Part shown: positions 52,656 to 60,855 of the stretch, one piece after another
Numbering within the stretch: the first letter of the stretch is position 1
Layout: each line of letters starts with the position of its first letter
DNA from: Kitasatospora cinereorecta
Lineage (GTDB): Bacteria > Actinomycetota > Actinomycetes > Streptomycetales > Streptomycetaceae
Direction: 5' to 3'
Assembly (NCBI RefSeq): GCF_024172095.1
Contig: NZ_JAMZDX010000004.1
Span: 1,096,780-1,160,779, forward strand
Length of the DNA stretch: 64,000 nt
Notes under the pieces: generated by a model
What the model was told of the DNA's origin: nothing
Seen by the model: only the letters and a program-made list of their open reading frames with translations
Databases searched by the model: none
Position numbers and translations under genes: made by a program

Positions 52656-53264
52656 GTGGGCGACGACGCGACGAGAGCGGCGGACGGACGGCTGATCGAT
52701 GCCGTCGAGCGGATCGGGGACGCCGGCCGGGCCATGCTGCGGGAGGCGGCCAAGCGGGAGGGCCTGTCGCTCACGCAGGCCCAGCTGCTGCTGCGGGTGA
52801 CCACGCCGTCGGCCGGGCCGCAGAGCACCGGCAGTTTCGCCCGCTGGCTGGAGGTCTCCGCGCCGACCGTGAGCGACGCGGCGTCCGCCCTGGTGCGCAA
52901 GGGGCTGCTGGAGGCGGTCCCGGGGGTGACCGGGAGCGGCCGTTCCTCCTGGGTGCCGACCACGGCCGGCCGGGAGGCGGCCGAACGGCTGCACACCTGG
53001 CGGGACCCGCTCACCGCGGCGCTGGCCGCCTGCGCTCCCGAGGAGCGGGCCGTGGCGCTGCGGGTGCTGCTGGAGGCCGTCGCCTCGCTGCACCGTACCG
53101 GCCGGATCACCGTCGCCCGTACCTGCCTGACCTGCCGCTTCTTCCAGCTCGACCGTCCCGGGGACGCCTCCGGCGACTGGTGCGGCCTGCTGGCGGCGCC
53201 GCTCGCCCCGGCCGATCTGCGGGTGGACTGCCCCGAGCACCAGCCGGCCGCCGCGCACCGCTGA
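52656..53264 (+). CDS. MarR-like regulator with four-Cys C-terminal motif
   Basis: 202 residues. The winged helix lies in residues about 35-115 (FARWLEVSAPTVSDAASALVRKGLL, then the wing). The C-terminal extension has C157, C160, C176 and C192 in C-x2-C-x15-C-x15-C spacing (TCLTCRFFQ, DWCGLL, VDCPEH), suitable for a metal or Fe-S cluster. GTG start after GGGAGGAGG. It lies 117 bases upstream of a protoglobin gene whose promoter contains a palindrome, so it probably represses that gene and senses O2, NO or redox state. This is inference from context and motif. Confidence 0.78.
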   Translation: MGDDATRAADGRLIDAVERIGDAGRAMLREAAKREGLSLTQAQLLLRVTTPSAGPQSTGSFARWLEVSAPTVSDAASALVRKGLLEAVPGVTGSGRSSWVPTTAGREAAERLHTWRDPLTAALAACAPEERAVALRVLLEAVASLHRTGRITVARTCLTCRFFQLDRPGDASGDWCGLLAAPLAPADLRVDCPEHQPAAAHR

Positions 53265-53303
53265 TCCACCGTCACTTTCCTTTTCCCACCCACGGACAGG
53301 CGC

Positions 53304-53353
53304 TTGCGCGCCCTGCCGCAGCTCGGTAGCGTCCTTCTCGTTAGGAGTCCTAA
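53304..53353 (+). promoter_or_regulatory. Promoter and palindromic operator of the protoglobin gene
   Basis: TTGCGC (53304-53309), a 17-base spacer and TAGCGT (53327-53332) form a good promoter. Starting about 9 bases after the -10 is a perfect palindrome TTAGGAGTCCTAA (53341-53353), covering the expected transcription start. It lies 28 bases before the ATG. Confidence 0.7.
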
Positions 53354-53381
53354 TCTCGATTCCCGCGACCCGAGGACGGCC

Positions 53382-53969
53382 ATGACGCACGCGCCCATTC
53401 CCGGCTACCACTACGACGACCCCGCCCGGCCCGCCTCGCCGGTCTCCACCGGCGAGCTCGAGCAGCTGGCCGCCGCCACCCTGTTCACCGACGCCGACGT
53501 CGCCGCCCTCAAGGTGGCCGGCGAGGTCCTGGCCGACCAGGTCGAGCAGATCCTGGACGTCTGGTACGGCTTCGTCGGCTCCCACGGGCACCTGCTCGCC
53601 TACTTCTCCACCCCGGAGGGCACCCCGATCGGCGAGTACCTGGGCGCCGTCCGCCGCCGCTTCGGCCAGTGGATCACCGACACCTGCACCCGCCCGTACG
53701 ACGCCCGCTGGCTCGCCCAGCAGGAGGAGATCGCACTGCGCCACACCGCCGAGCGCAAGAACGCCACCGACGGCGCCCGCTCGGTGCCGCACGTACCGCT
53801 GCGCTACCTGATCGCCTTCATCCACCCGATCACCGCCACCATGCGGCCCTTCCTGGCGGCCAAGGGCCACCCCGAGGCGGAGGTGGAGGCGATGCACCAG
53901 GCGTGGTTCAAGGCGGTCACCCTCCAGGTGGCGCTCTGGTCCCGCCCGTACGCGAACGCCGCCTGGTGA
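53382..53969 (+). CDS. Protoglobin (heme sensor-type globin)
   Basis: 195 residues, the length of single-domain protoglobins. Family-typical parts are GYHYDDP at the N-terminus, ILDVWYGFVGSHGHLLAYFS, IALRHTAERKNATDG and VPLRYLIAFIHPITATMRPFL, with a final KAVTLQVALWSRPY. It binds heme and O2, CO or NO. GAGGACGG precedes the ATG. It is paired with the Cys-containing MarR-like gene upstream and is convergent with the next gene. Confidence 0.82.
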   Translation: MTHAPIPGYHYDDPARPASPVSTGELEQLAAATLFTDADVAALKVAGEVLADQVEQILDVWYGFVGSHGHLLAYFSTPEGTPIGEYLGAVRRRFGQWITDTCTRPYDARWLAQQEEIALRHTAERKNATDGARSVPHVPLRYLIAFIHPITATMRPFLAAKGHPEAEVEAMHQAWFKAVTLQVALWSRPYANAAW

Positions 53970-53982
53970 CGCCCGGCGGGGC

Positions 53983-56016
53983 TCACCGCGCGCGGAAGGC
54001 GATCAGCGCGATGTCGTCCCGGACGTCCGCGACCTCGGTGATCAGCCGGTCGCACAGCTCGCCGACCGGCAGCGCCCGGGCCCGCGCCGCGGCCTCGCGG
54101 AGCCGGGCGATCCCGTCGGCCAGGTCCTCGCCCGGGACCTCCACCAGCCCGTCGGTGTAGAGCACCAGGGTGTCCCCGGGGCCGATCGACTGACGGTGGG
54201 TCTGCCGCGACCGCAGTGGATCCACGCACAGCGGCACGTCCGCCTCGGCGCTCTCGAGCAGCCGGGGCTCGCCCTCGGCCGGGACCAGCAGCGGCGGCGG
54301 GTGCCCGGCGTTGGACCAGGCCGCCTCCCAGCTCCCGTCCGCCCCACGCCGCAGGTGGGCGTGGACGGCGGTGGCGAAGGCGGCCACCCCCAGCCCCTCG
54401 GCGGCCGCGTCCAGCTGGGCGAGCGCCTCCGCGGGCGAGCGCCGGTGGGTGCGGGTGTACGCCACCGAGCGGAGCATGCTGCGCAGCTGGCCCATGGTGG
54501 TGGCGGCGGCGAGGTCGTGGCCGGCCACGTCGCCGATGGTGAGCGCGAGCGAGCCGTCGGGGAGGGTGAAGGCGTCGTACCAGTCGCCGCCCACCTCGGC
54601 GGTCCGGCTGCCGGGCAGGTAGCGGGCGGCCAGGTCGGCGCCCTCCACCTTCGGCGGGGCGGTGAGCAGGGCGCGCTGCAGCACCAGGGCGGCGTGCCGG
54701 GTGCGCTGCAGTTCCAGGGCCTGTCGCAGTGGCCCCTGGGCCTTCTGCAGCACCTCGCGCATCAGCTCGATGTCGGCCCGGCCGGGCGGCGGGCTGCCGC
54801 CGCAGCCGGCTGCGGCGGCCAGGGCCACCACCGTCCCGTCCACCTCGATCGGCAGCAGGGTGAGGCTGGTGGCCGCGGCGGCGACCAGCCACCGGGCGGA
54901 CATCTCCGGCACGGCCCCGGACGGGACCTCGCCGGCCGGGAAGGTCAGCAGCAGCGGCCACCGCTCGGTCACCGCCTGCCGCGCCTGCACCCCGAGCCGG
55001 TACGACTGGCGGACCAGCGGCGGCAGGGTGGGCAACCCGGGCCGGGCGACCGAGGCGATCCGAATGCCGACCAGCGGGTCGTCCGAGCCGCCCTCGTCGG
55101 GGCGGGCCAGCAGGAACACCGCGCAGGCGTCGGTGAGTTCGGGCACCACAGCGGCGGCGGTGGCGGCGAAGGCGTCCTCCGGGCGCTCGGCCTCGGTGAC
55201 CTCGCCGGCCCGGGCCAGCAGGCGTTCGCGGAGCCGGGCGCGCCAGTGGTCCTCGATGTCGGTGGTGGCGCCGATCCACTCGACCAGCCGGTCGTCCCGC
55301 AGGATCGGCACCGCCCGCGCCTTGACGTGCCGGAAGTCGCCGGTGGCGGTGGCCACCCGGAAGGTGTGCTCCATCATCGACGGCCGGTCCGCCGCCGCCT
55401 CGGCCCAGGCCTCGACCAGCCGCGCCCGGTCGCGCGGGTGGATGGCCTCCAGCCACCCCTCGTCCATCGTCTCCCGCCACGGCCGGCCGGTGAACTCCTG
55501 CCAGCCCGGTACCAGCTCGGTCATCACACCGTCCGGCTGGACCAGCCACACCATCTGGGAGACCGCCGAGACCAGCGCCTCGTACCGCTCCAGCGCGTGC
55601 AGCCGTTCGATGGACAGCAGCTGCGCCTGGTGCGCCGAGTGGACCTGTTCGGTGGTGTCGATCGCGGCGATCAACACCCCGGCGCCGAACCGCGAGACGG
55701 CCGGCGAGCAGCTGTGCACGAAGTGCCGGTGCCCGGCGGCATCCGGGTCCTCGGCGGCCTCCGGGGCGTCCACCGTCAGGTGGGAGGTGACCTGGCGGGC
55801 GGTGCCGTCGGCGAGGACCAGGTCGAGCGTCTCGACCAGCCGCTCGGCCCCGGCCTCGCCGAACACCTCGCGGGCGGGCAGGCCGAGCGGGCGGTCGCCG
55901 AACAGATCGCGGAACGCCTCGTTGGCGTACACCAGCCGGTGGTTCCGGCCCGCGGTCAGCGCGATCACCGCGATCGCCCGGTCGAACACCTCCGGCGTCA
56001 GCTGCGGCTCCGGCAC
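53983..56016 (-). CDS. PAS-PAS-GAF-SpoIIE serine phosphatase
   Basis: 677 residues. PAS 1 about 10-130 (HRLVYANEAFRDLFGDRPLG), PAS 2 about 145-265 (MVWLVQPDGVMTELVPGWQE), GAF-like about 280-440, and the SpoIIE/RsbU phosphatase about 465-677 with intact VGGDWYDAF, IGDVAGHDLAAA, YTDGLVEVPGED and RDDIALIAF. It should dephosphorylate an anti-anti-sigma factor in response to a signal sensed by the PAS and GAF parts. No cognate gene is adjacent. Convergent with protoglobin. Confidence 0.85.
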   Translation of the reverse strand: MPEPQLTPEVFDRAIAVIALTAGRNHRLVYANEAFRDLFGDRPLGLPAREVFGEAGAERLVETLDLVLADGTARQVTSHLTVDAPEAAEDPDAAGHRHFVHSCSPAVSRFGAGVLIAAIDTTEQVHSAHQAQLLSIERLHALERYEALVSAVSQMVWLVQPDGVMTELVPGWQEFTGRPWRETMDEGWLEAIHPRDRARLVEAWAEAAADRPSMMEHTFRVATATGDFRHVKARAVPILRDDRLVEWIGATTDIEDHWRARLRERLLARAGEVTEAERPEDAFAATAAAVVPELTDACAVFLLARPDEGGSDDPLVGIRIASVARPGLPTLPPLVRQSYRLGVQARQAVTERWPLLLTFPAGEVPSGAVPEMSARWLVAAAATSLTLLPIEVDGTVVALAAAAGCGGSPPPGRADIELMREVLQKAQGPLRQALELQRTRHAALVLQRALLTAPPKVEGADLAARYLPGSRTAEVGGDWYDAFTLPDGSLALTIGDVAGHDLAAATTMGQLRSMLRSVAYTRTHRRSPAEALAQLDAAAEGLGVAAFATAVHAHLRRGADGSWEAAWSNAGHPPPLLVPAEGEPRLLESAEADVPLCVDPLRSRQTHRQSIGPGDTLVLYTDGLVEVPGEDLADGIARLREAAARARALPVGELCDRLITEVADVRDDIALIAFRAR

Positions 56017-56082
56017 CCGCGCCCGACCTCCTCCTTGGACCCGTCCGCTCGCCGGACGGGCACGCGCACCGCTGCCGGGCCG

Positions 56083-56508
56083 TCAGGCCAGCAGCTTGTC
56101 CTTGGCCTTCTGGTACTCCTCCTCGGTCAGCGCACCGCTGTTCTTGAGGTCGGCGAGCTTGGCCAGCTGGTCGGCGTGGCTGGTCCCGCCGCCGCCCGTA
56201 CCCGTACCCGCACCCTCGCCGCCCGGTCCCGCGGCGTCGCGGATGTACGCCTTGAAGGCCGCCTCGTTCTGCTGGGCCTGCGCGATGTCACGCTGGCTCA
56301 TCGAGCGGCCGCGGGCGATCAGGTAGACCAGGACGCCGAGGAACGGCAACAGGATGACGAAGATCAACCAGCCCGCCTTGCCCCAGCCGCCCATGTCGTG
56401 GCTGCGGAAGATGTCAGTGATGATCTTGAAGAGCAGGAAGAACCACAGGATCCACAGGAAGAACCAGAGCATCGTCCAGAACACGTTGAGCAGCGGGTAG
56501 TCGTCCAC
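56083..56508 (-). CDS. PLDc_N/SHOCT-domain membrane protein
   Basis: 141 residues. A membrane helix (LLNVFWTMLWFFLWILWFFLL) and a second (GWLIFVILLPFLGVLVYLIARG), the latter with the flanking WGKAGW and IARGRSM of PLDc_N-type proteins, then a linker and a C-terminal SHOCT motif (LAKLADLKNSGALTEEEYQKAK). GTG start at 56508 with AAAGGA upstream. The function is unknown; such proteins are common in actinobacteria. Confidence 0.85.
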   Translation of the reverse strand: MDDYPLLNVFWTMLWFFLWILWFFLLFKIITDIFRSHDMGGWGKAGWLIFVILLPFLGVLVYLIARGRSMSQRDIAQAQQNEAAFKAYIRDAAGPGGEGAGTGTGGGGTSHADQLAKLADLKNSGALTEEEYQKAKDKLLA

Positions 56509-56629
56509 GGGGGGTCCTTTCACGAACTCAACCGAGCACATGAGTCGTATCACCACCAAACGGACACCGCATCCCGACCACCGGGCCCGGCGGACCGCTG
56601 CGAGCCCCGCATCCGGCGTACCGGTGGGA

Positions 56630-57004
56630 TCAGCCGCGCCGGGGGCTTCGCACCAGGCCGGCGACCGAGAGCAGGCCCCAGCCCACCGAGACGGTCAGCG
56701 CCATCGCCCGGTGCCGGCGCCGCGGCAGGGCGCCGGTCAGCACCAGGGCATCGCCGAAGTCCGACGCGATCCGCAGCAGGGTGGCGGTGCGAAGGCTCCG
56801 GTCGTCGGGGGCCAGGGCCATCGCCAGGCCGCAGGCCGCGTCCCGCAGGGCCAGCGGCCGGATGCAGGCCGCCACGTCCCGCGGCACCGCGCCGTCGGGG
56901 CCGGCCAGCCCGGAGGGCGCGGCCAGCAGCGCCGGCCGGGCGGCGACCGCCAGTCCGTAGGCGGCCGTCGCGGCGCCGGTGGCCCTGAGCAGCGGACGGT
57001 CCAT
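56630..57004 (-). CDS. DUF4267-like small membrane protein
   Basis: 124 residues with three hydrophobic helices (AAYGLAVAARPALLAAPSG; TATLLRIASDFGDALVLTGAL; AMALTVSVGWGLLSVAGLV). The pattern of Arg/Asp in ACIRPLALRDAACGLAMALA resembles DUF4267. ATG at 57004. The role is unknown. Confidence 0.6.
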   Translation of the reverse strand: MDRPLLRATGAATAAYGLAVAARPALLAAPSGLAGPDGAVPRDVAACIRPLALRDAACGLAMALAPDDRSLRTATLLRIASDFGDALVLTGALPRRRHRAMALTVSVGWGLLSVAGLVRSPRRG

Positions 57005-57271
57005 CCTCGGCACCTCTCCGGGTACGACGGGGGTACGACGGTCGGGCGGACTCCGGCGGGCCCACCCCGCCCCCGCACCGGGCGGACGAGTGGCGCGCCG
57101 GGTGCGCCGGCCTGATGCGGCGATCGTACGTCGGCCCTCGGCCCGCCCCGCGCCATTCCACCCGGCGCCGTGTCGCCGTCGGCCGATCGGTCCCGGCTGG
57201 GTCAGGATGGTCCAGCGCCGAGCACGCAGGAAGCGGCCCGTCCGTGCAGGCCGCCGACGGAAGGGAGCCGA

Positions 57272-57316
57272 CCCGGTGGGATCTGGCCCGGTGGGATCTG
57301 GCCCGGTGGGATCTGG
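57272..57316. repeat. Three perfect 15-base repeats over the start codon of the flavin oxidoreductase gene
   Basis: CCCGGTGGGATCTGG at 57272-57286, 57287-57301 and 57302-57316. Each unit adds five codons (GPVGS) and offers an in-frame GTG, so changes in copy number would lengthen the N-terminus without a frameshift. Confidence 0.8.
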
Positions 57317-58544
57317 TGCAGCGTCCACGGACGTCGTCGTGGTCGGCGCAGGCCCGGCCAGCCTGGCCTGCGCGCAGGACCTGGCGGCCGCCGGACTGCG
57401 GGTACGGGTCCTGGAGGCGGCGGACGCGGTCGGCGGCCGGATGCGCACCGACGTCCGCGAGGGCTTCCGGCTGGACTGCGGGTTCCAGGTGTTCAACACC
57501 GGCTACCCCCAGGTCCGTCGGCGCCTGCGGGCGTCCTCGCTCGACCTGCGCCGCTTCACCCCGGGCTTCCTCCTGGTCGGCTCCCGGGGCCGCTTCCGGT
57601 TCGCGGACCCGCTGCGCCGCCCGACCCAGGCGGCGGACCTGCTGCGGGGCCGCCTCGCTCCGCTGCGCGACACCGTCGCCCTCGGCCTGGTGAGCGCCCG
57701 GGACCGCGTGCTGCCCGCCCGGGTCCTGCGGGCCGAGCGCGACGTCCCGACCGTGCAGGCGCTCCGCTCGGCCGAACTCTCCCCGGGCACCGTCGACCAG
57801 GTGCTGCGGCCGTTCCTCGCCGGGGTCTTCCTGGAGGACGCGCTGGTCACCTCCAGCCGGGTCTTCCACCTCTACTGGCGCAGCCTGATGCGCGGCACGA
57901 TCGGCCTGCCCGCCCGCGGCATCGGGGCCGTGCCGCAGGCCCTCGCCGCGGCGCTGCCCCCGGATACGGTCACCCTCGACACCGCGGTGGCCGAACTGAC
58001 CGACACCGGCGTCCGGACGGCCGACGGCGGCGAGATCCCCGCCCGCGCGGTGGTGGTCGCCACCGACGCCACCGCCGCCGGAGTGCTGCTGCCCGGACTG
58101 CCCGTCCCGGCGCTGCGTGCGGTGACCACGCTGTACCACGTCGCCGGGCGCAGCCCGCTGCCCGAACCGACGCTGCTGGTCGACTCCGACCGGCAGCTGC
58201 TCAACTCGGTCGTCCTCTCGGAGGTCGTCCCGGAGTGCGCCCCGGCCGGTACCGCGCTGATCTCGACCTCCGTCCTCGGGACGGACGTCGACGAGCCGTC
58301 CGTCCGGGCCCGGCTGGCCGAGCTGTACGGGTGCGACACCGCCGGGTGGCAGCCGCTGGCGGAGTACCGGATCCCGGGCGCGCTGCCCGCGATGCCCGCG
58401 CCGCACCCGTTGACCCGCAGCTGCCGGTGGGCGCCGGGCCGCTACGTGTGCGGCGACCACCGGGCGACCGGTTCCGTCCAGGGCGCCCTGGCCTCCGGGG
58501 CGCGCGCCGCCCGCGAGGTACTGGCCGACCTGCGGCCCGCCTGA
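57276..58544 (+). CDS. FAD-dependent amine-oxidase/phytoene-desaturase-like oxidoreductase
   Basis: 422 residues. After the repeat-encoded Gly/Pro/Val/Ser head, the Rossmann motif VVVVGAGPASLACAQDL binds FAD, followed by the DAVGGRMRT segment that contacts the flavin in the amine-oxidase/protoporphyrinogen-oxidase superfamily, and GRYVCGDHRATGSVQGALASG as the closing FAD motif. The substrate is unknown. The GTG at 57276 has GGAAGGGAG 8 bases upstream. An upstream open frame back to 56979 is not used. Confidence 0.8.
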   Translation: MGSGPVGSGPVGSGAASTDVVVVGAGPASLACAQDLAAAGLRVRVLEAADAVGGRMRTDVREGFRLDCGFQVFNTGYPQVRRRLRASSLDLRRFTPGFLLVGSRGRFRFADPLRRPTQAADLLRGRLAPLRDTVALGLVSARDRVLPARVLRAERDVPTVQALRSAELSPGTVDQVLRPFLAGVFLEDALVTSSRVFHLYWRSLMRGTIGLPARGIGAVPQALAAALPPDTVTLDTAVAELTDTGVRTADGGEIPARAVVVATDATAAGVLLPGLPVPALRAVTTLYHVAGRSPLPEPTLLVDSDRQLLNSVVLSEVVPECAPAGTALISTSVLGTDVDEPSVRARLAELYGCDTAGWQPLAEYRIPGALPAMPAPHPLTRSCRWAPGRYVCGDHRATGSVQGALASGARAAREVLADLRPA

Positions 58545-58562
58545 CACGGCCCGCCGGTGGGC

Positions 58563-59153
58563 TCAGCCGGCCTCGGGCACCGCGTCCGGACCGCCGGCCG
58601 CCTTCGCCGGTGCTGCCGCCCGGGCCCGCTGGGCCGCCGTCACCCGCTGCACCAGCCACACCGCGAGGCCGGCCGCGACCACGTGGATCGCGGCGCTCAG
58701 CGCGTCGTACCCGAGGGAGCCGGTGACCCGGCCGATGACCGCGACGCCGACCGTGTTGGCGAGCCAGGCGACCCACCAGGTCTCGACGAGCCAGGAGCCG
58801 GCGCCGCCGCTCGCCCGCCAGACGTCCAGCACCACGCGGCGCGGGATCCACCACATCGCCACCGGGATGAACCACCCGCCGATCGCGTAGCCGGCCGAGT
58901 GGTGCTGGGTGCCGGGGGCGAACGCCTCGGCGTTGAGCCGGCAGCGGTGCAGCCAGGCGAGGAAGCACCCGCAGGCGGCGAGCATCAGCGGCAGCGCCAG
59001 CGCGACCGTTTTGAGGAAGAACTCCGACCGGGTGCCGCCGGCGATCGCGTCCCCGACGAGCAGCAGGGTGTAGAGGACGATCGCCACCTGGGTGGCGATC
59101 GCCCACCGACCGGGATCGGCGACCGTCGGGTGGGCGGGCGGAGCGGGGTTCAC
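58563..59153 (-). CDS. DUF4328 membrane protein
   Basis: 196 residues with about five membrane helices. LAWLHRCRLNAEAFAPG, WFIPVAMWWIPRRVVLDVWRAS and VGVAVIGRVTGSLG match DUF4328, of unknown role. GTG start at 59153. Convergent with the flavin oxidoreductase gene. Confidence 0.8.
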   Translation of the reverse strand: MNPAPPAHPTVADPGRWAIATQVAIVLYTLLLVGDAIAGGTRSEFFLKTVALALPLMLAACGCFLAWLHRCRLNAEAFAPGTQHHSAGYAIGGWFIPVAMWWIPRRVVLDVWRASGGAGSWLVETWWVAWLANTVGVAVIGRVTGSLGYDALSAAIHVVAAGLAVWLVQRVTAAQRARAAAPAKAAGGPDAVPEAG

Positions 59154-59262
59154 GCGGAAAGCCTCCGGTTCGGGGACGTGCGGTGGATTTCACGCGCAAG
59201 ATCGCCCGCACTCTAGAGATCATCGGCCCGCGGTGTCCACGGGGAGTGCCGCGCAGCGGGGC

Positions 59263-59631
59263 TCAGCGGTCCTGCCGGGAGATCCGCCAGGCCAGCACCA
59301 CGACCAGGAAGGAGGCGACGGAGAAGCCGGTGCACCACCAGGCGGTGTCGGTGCTGCCCTTCATCCAGGCGTCGGTGGCCACGGTCAGTGCCCAGAGCTG
59401 GCCGATCACCACGGTGACCGCGAGCGCGACCCGGGCGCTGAGCGCGGCGGAGCGTTCGGGCTGCTGGTCGGTCCCGGCCCCGGGGCCCGGGCCGGTACGG
59501 GTGACCCGGGGGTCGGCGTACCCACTGGTGGCCCGGATCTGCGGGTAGCGCTCGTGGACCGGCCGGTTGAGGTCGGGCTGGTCGCTGCCGGGGTGGTAGT
59601 TCTCCGGGTAGTGGCCCTCGGGAACGCTCAT
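59263..59631 (-). CDS. Small two-helix membrane protein of the redox operon
   Basis: 122 residues. A hydrophilic, Pro/Tyr/His-rich first half (GHYPENYHPGSDQPDLNRP) and two membrane helices (ARVALAVTVVIGQLWALTVA; CTGFSVASFLVVVLAWRISR). Its start overlaps the Rieske stop (ATGA), so it belongs to the operon. It may be an accessory or quinone-proximal subunit; no family recognised. Confidence 0.65.
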   Translation of the reverse strand: MSVPEGHYPENYHPGSDQPDLNRPVHERYPQIRATSGYADPRVTRTGPGPGAGTDQQPERSAALSARVALAVTVVIGQLWALTVATDAWMKGSTDTAWWCTGFSVASFLVVVLAWRISRQDR

Positions 59632-60236
59632 GACGCCCCCTCGTCGGCCCGGCACCCGGCCGCCCCGGCGAGCGCCGGGTCGCTCGCGCGCAGGCCCCGG
59701 CACAGCCCGGACCGCTCGCTCTCCCCCGAGCGCGCCGTGCCGATCGCCCAGACGGCGCCCTGGGCGTCCTCCACCATGATCACCTTGGGCAGCGGCCGGG
59801 GCGGCGGCCCCGCCGTCACCTCACCGGTCCGTACGTCGAACACCCCTTCGTGGCACGGGCAGTGGAGTTCACCCTCGGTGCCCCGGTCCTGCTGCCAGAG
59901 CACCCCGCAGGCCAGGTGGGTGCAGATCGCCGAGTAGCCGACCACCGTGCCGTCGGCGAGCTTGACCGCCAGCGCGCGGTCGTCCTCGCCGGGGTAGCCG
60001 AAGGCGACCGCCTGACCCGGGGTGAGCGCATCGGCGACCTTCAGCGGTGGGGCGCTGCCGTCGCCGTGGCGGGACAGCACCCCGGCCGCGACCACGGTGG
60101 AGCCGACCACCAGGCCGCCGGAGACGGTGGCGACGATCCGCAGGTAGTCGCGCCGGGTGGTGAGCGAGTCGGCGCTGATCCGGTCGCGCAGGGCGGCCCG
60201 CTCCTCCTCGTCGGGGGCGCTCGGCTCGGTGGTCAC
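59628..60236 (-). CDS. Rieske iron-sulfur protein of the redox operon
   Basis: 202 residues. A twin-Arg region and membrane helix (TTRRDYLRIVATVSGGLVVG) export or anchor it. The Rieske cluster motifs are CTHLAC (C105, H107, C110) and CPCHEG (C126, C128, H129), giving the two Cys and two His ligands plus the disulfide pair. GTG start overlapping the ferredoxin stop. It should shuttle electrons between the molybdo-enzyme and a quinone or cytochrome partner. Confidence 0.85.
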   Translation of the reverse strand: MTTEPSAPDEEERAALRDRISADSLTTRRDYLRIVATVSGGLVVGSTVVAAGVLSRHGDGSAPPLKVADALTPGQAVAFGYPGEDDRALAVKLADGTVVGYSAICTHLACGVLWQQDRGTEGELHCPCHEGVFDVRTGEVTAGPPPRPLPKVIMVEDAQGAVWAIGTARSGESERSGLCRGLRASDPALAGAAGCRADEGAS

Positions 60237-60850
60237 AGCGCGGCTCCGTTCCCGGGCGTGGGCCGCCCGTTGACCTCGATCAGGTTGAGCGTCCCGCCGG
60301 GGACGGGCTCGCGTCGGTCGGCGGGCACCACCATGGCGACCCCGGTGGCCACCGTGGTGCCGCCGAACGCGAACAGCGTGGAGACCTCCACCCCGGGCCG
60401 CTCGGCCTGGAGCTCCTCCACCGTCCCGTAGAACAGCGCGCCGGTCGGGCAGACGGTGGCGCACATCGGGGCCAGGCCGTAGGAGGTGCGGTCGTAGCAG
60501 AGGTTGCACTTCATCTGCAGCTTGGCCGCCAGGTCGATCTTCGGGACGCCGAACGGGCAGGCGTTGACGCAGTTGGCGCAGCCGATGCAGCGGGTGGGGT
60601 CGGCCTCCTGGACGACCCCGTCGGCGGTGATCAGGATCGCGTCGGCGGGGCACACCTCGGCGCACGGCGCGACCGGGTCCTCGCAGTGCATGCAGACGGT
60701 GGGCAGCGAGGCGACCGAGGTGCCCTCGTCCGGGTAGTCGAGGTGGATCATCGACCGGCCGCGGTGGGAGTCGCACTCGCGGCAGGCGGAGACGCAGGCC
60801 TGGCAGCCGATGCAGCGGCCCGGGTCGATGAAGATGGTCCGTCCGAGCAT
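60233..60850 (-). CDS. Four-cluster ferredoxin-type electron-transfer subunit
   Basis: 205 residues of the HycB/FdnH/NrfC type. Four Cys groups: CIGCQACVSAC, CMHCEDPVAPCAEVC, CIGCANCVNACPFG and CNLCYDRTSYGLAPMCATVC, 16 Cys for four 4Fe-4S clusters. It links the molybdopterin subunit to the membrane component. It starts 5 bases after the molybdo-enzyme stop. Confidence 0.9.
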   Translation of the reverse strand: MLGRTIFIDPGRCIGCQACVSACRECDSHRGRSMIHLDYPDEGTSVASLPTVCMHCEDPVAPCAEVCPADAILITADGVVQEADPTRCIGCANCVNACPFGVPKIDLAAKLQMKCNLCYDRTSYGLAPMCATVCPTGALFYGTVEELQAERPGVEVSTLFAFGGTTVATGVAMVVPADRREPVPGGTLNLIEVNGRPTPGNGAAL

Positions 60851-60855
60851 CCCGG

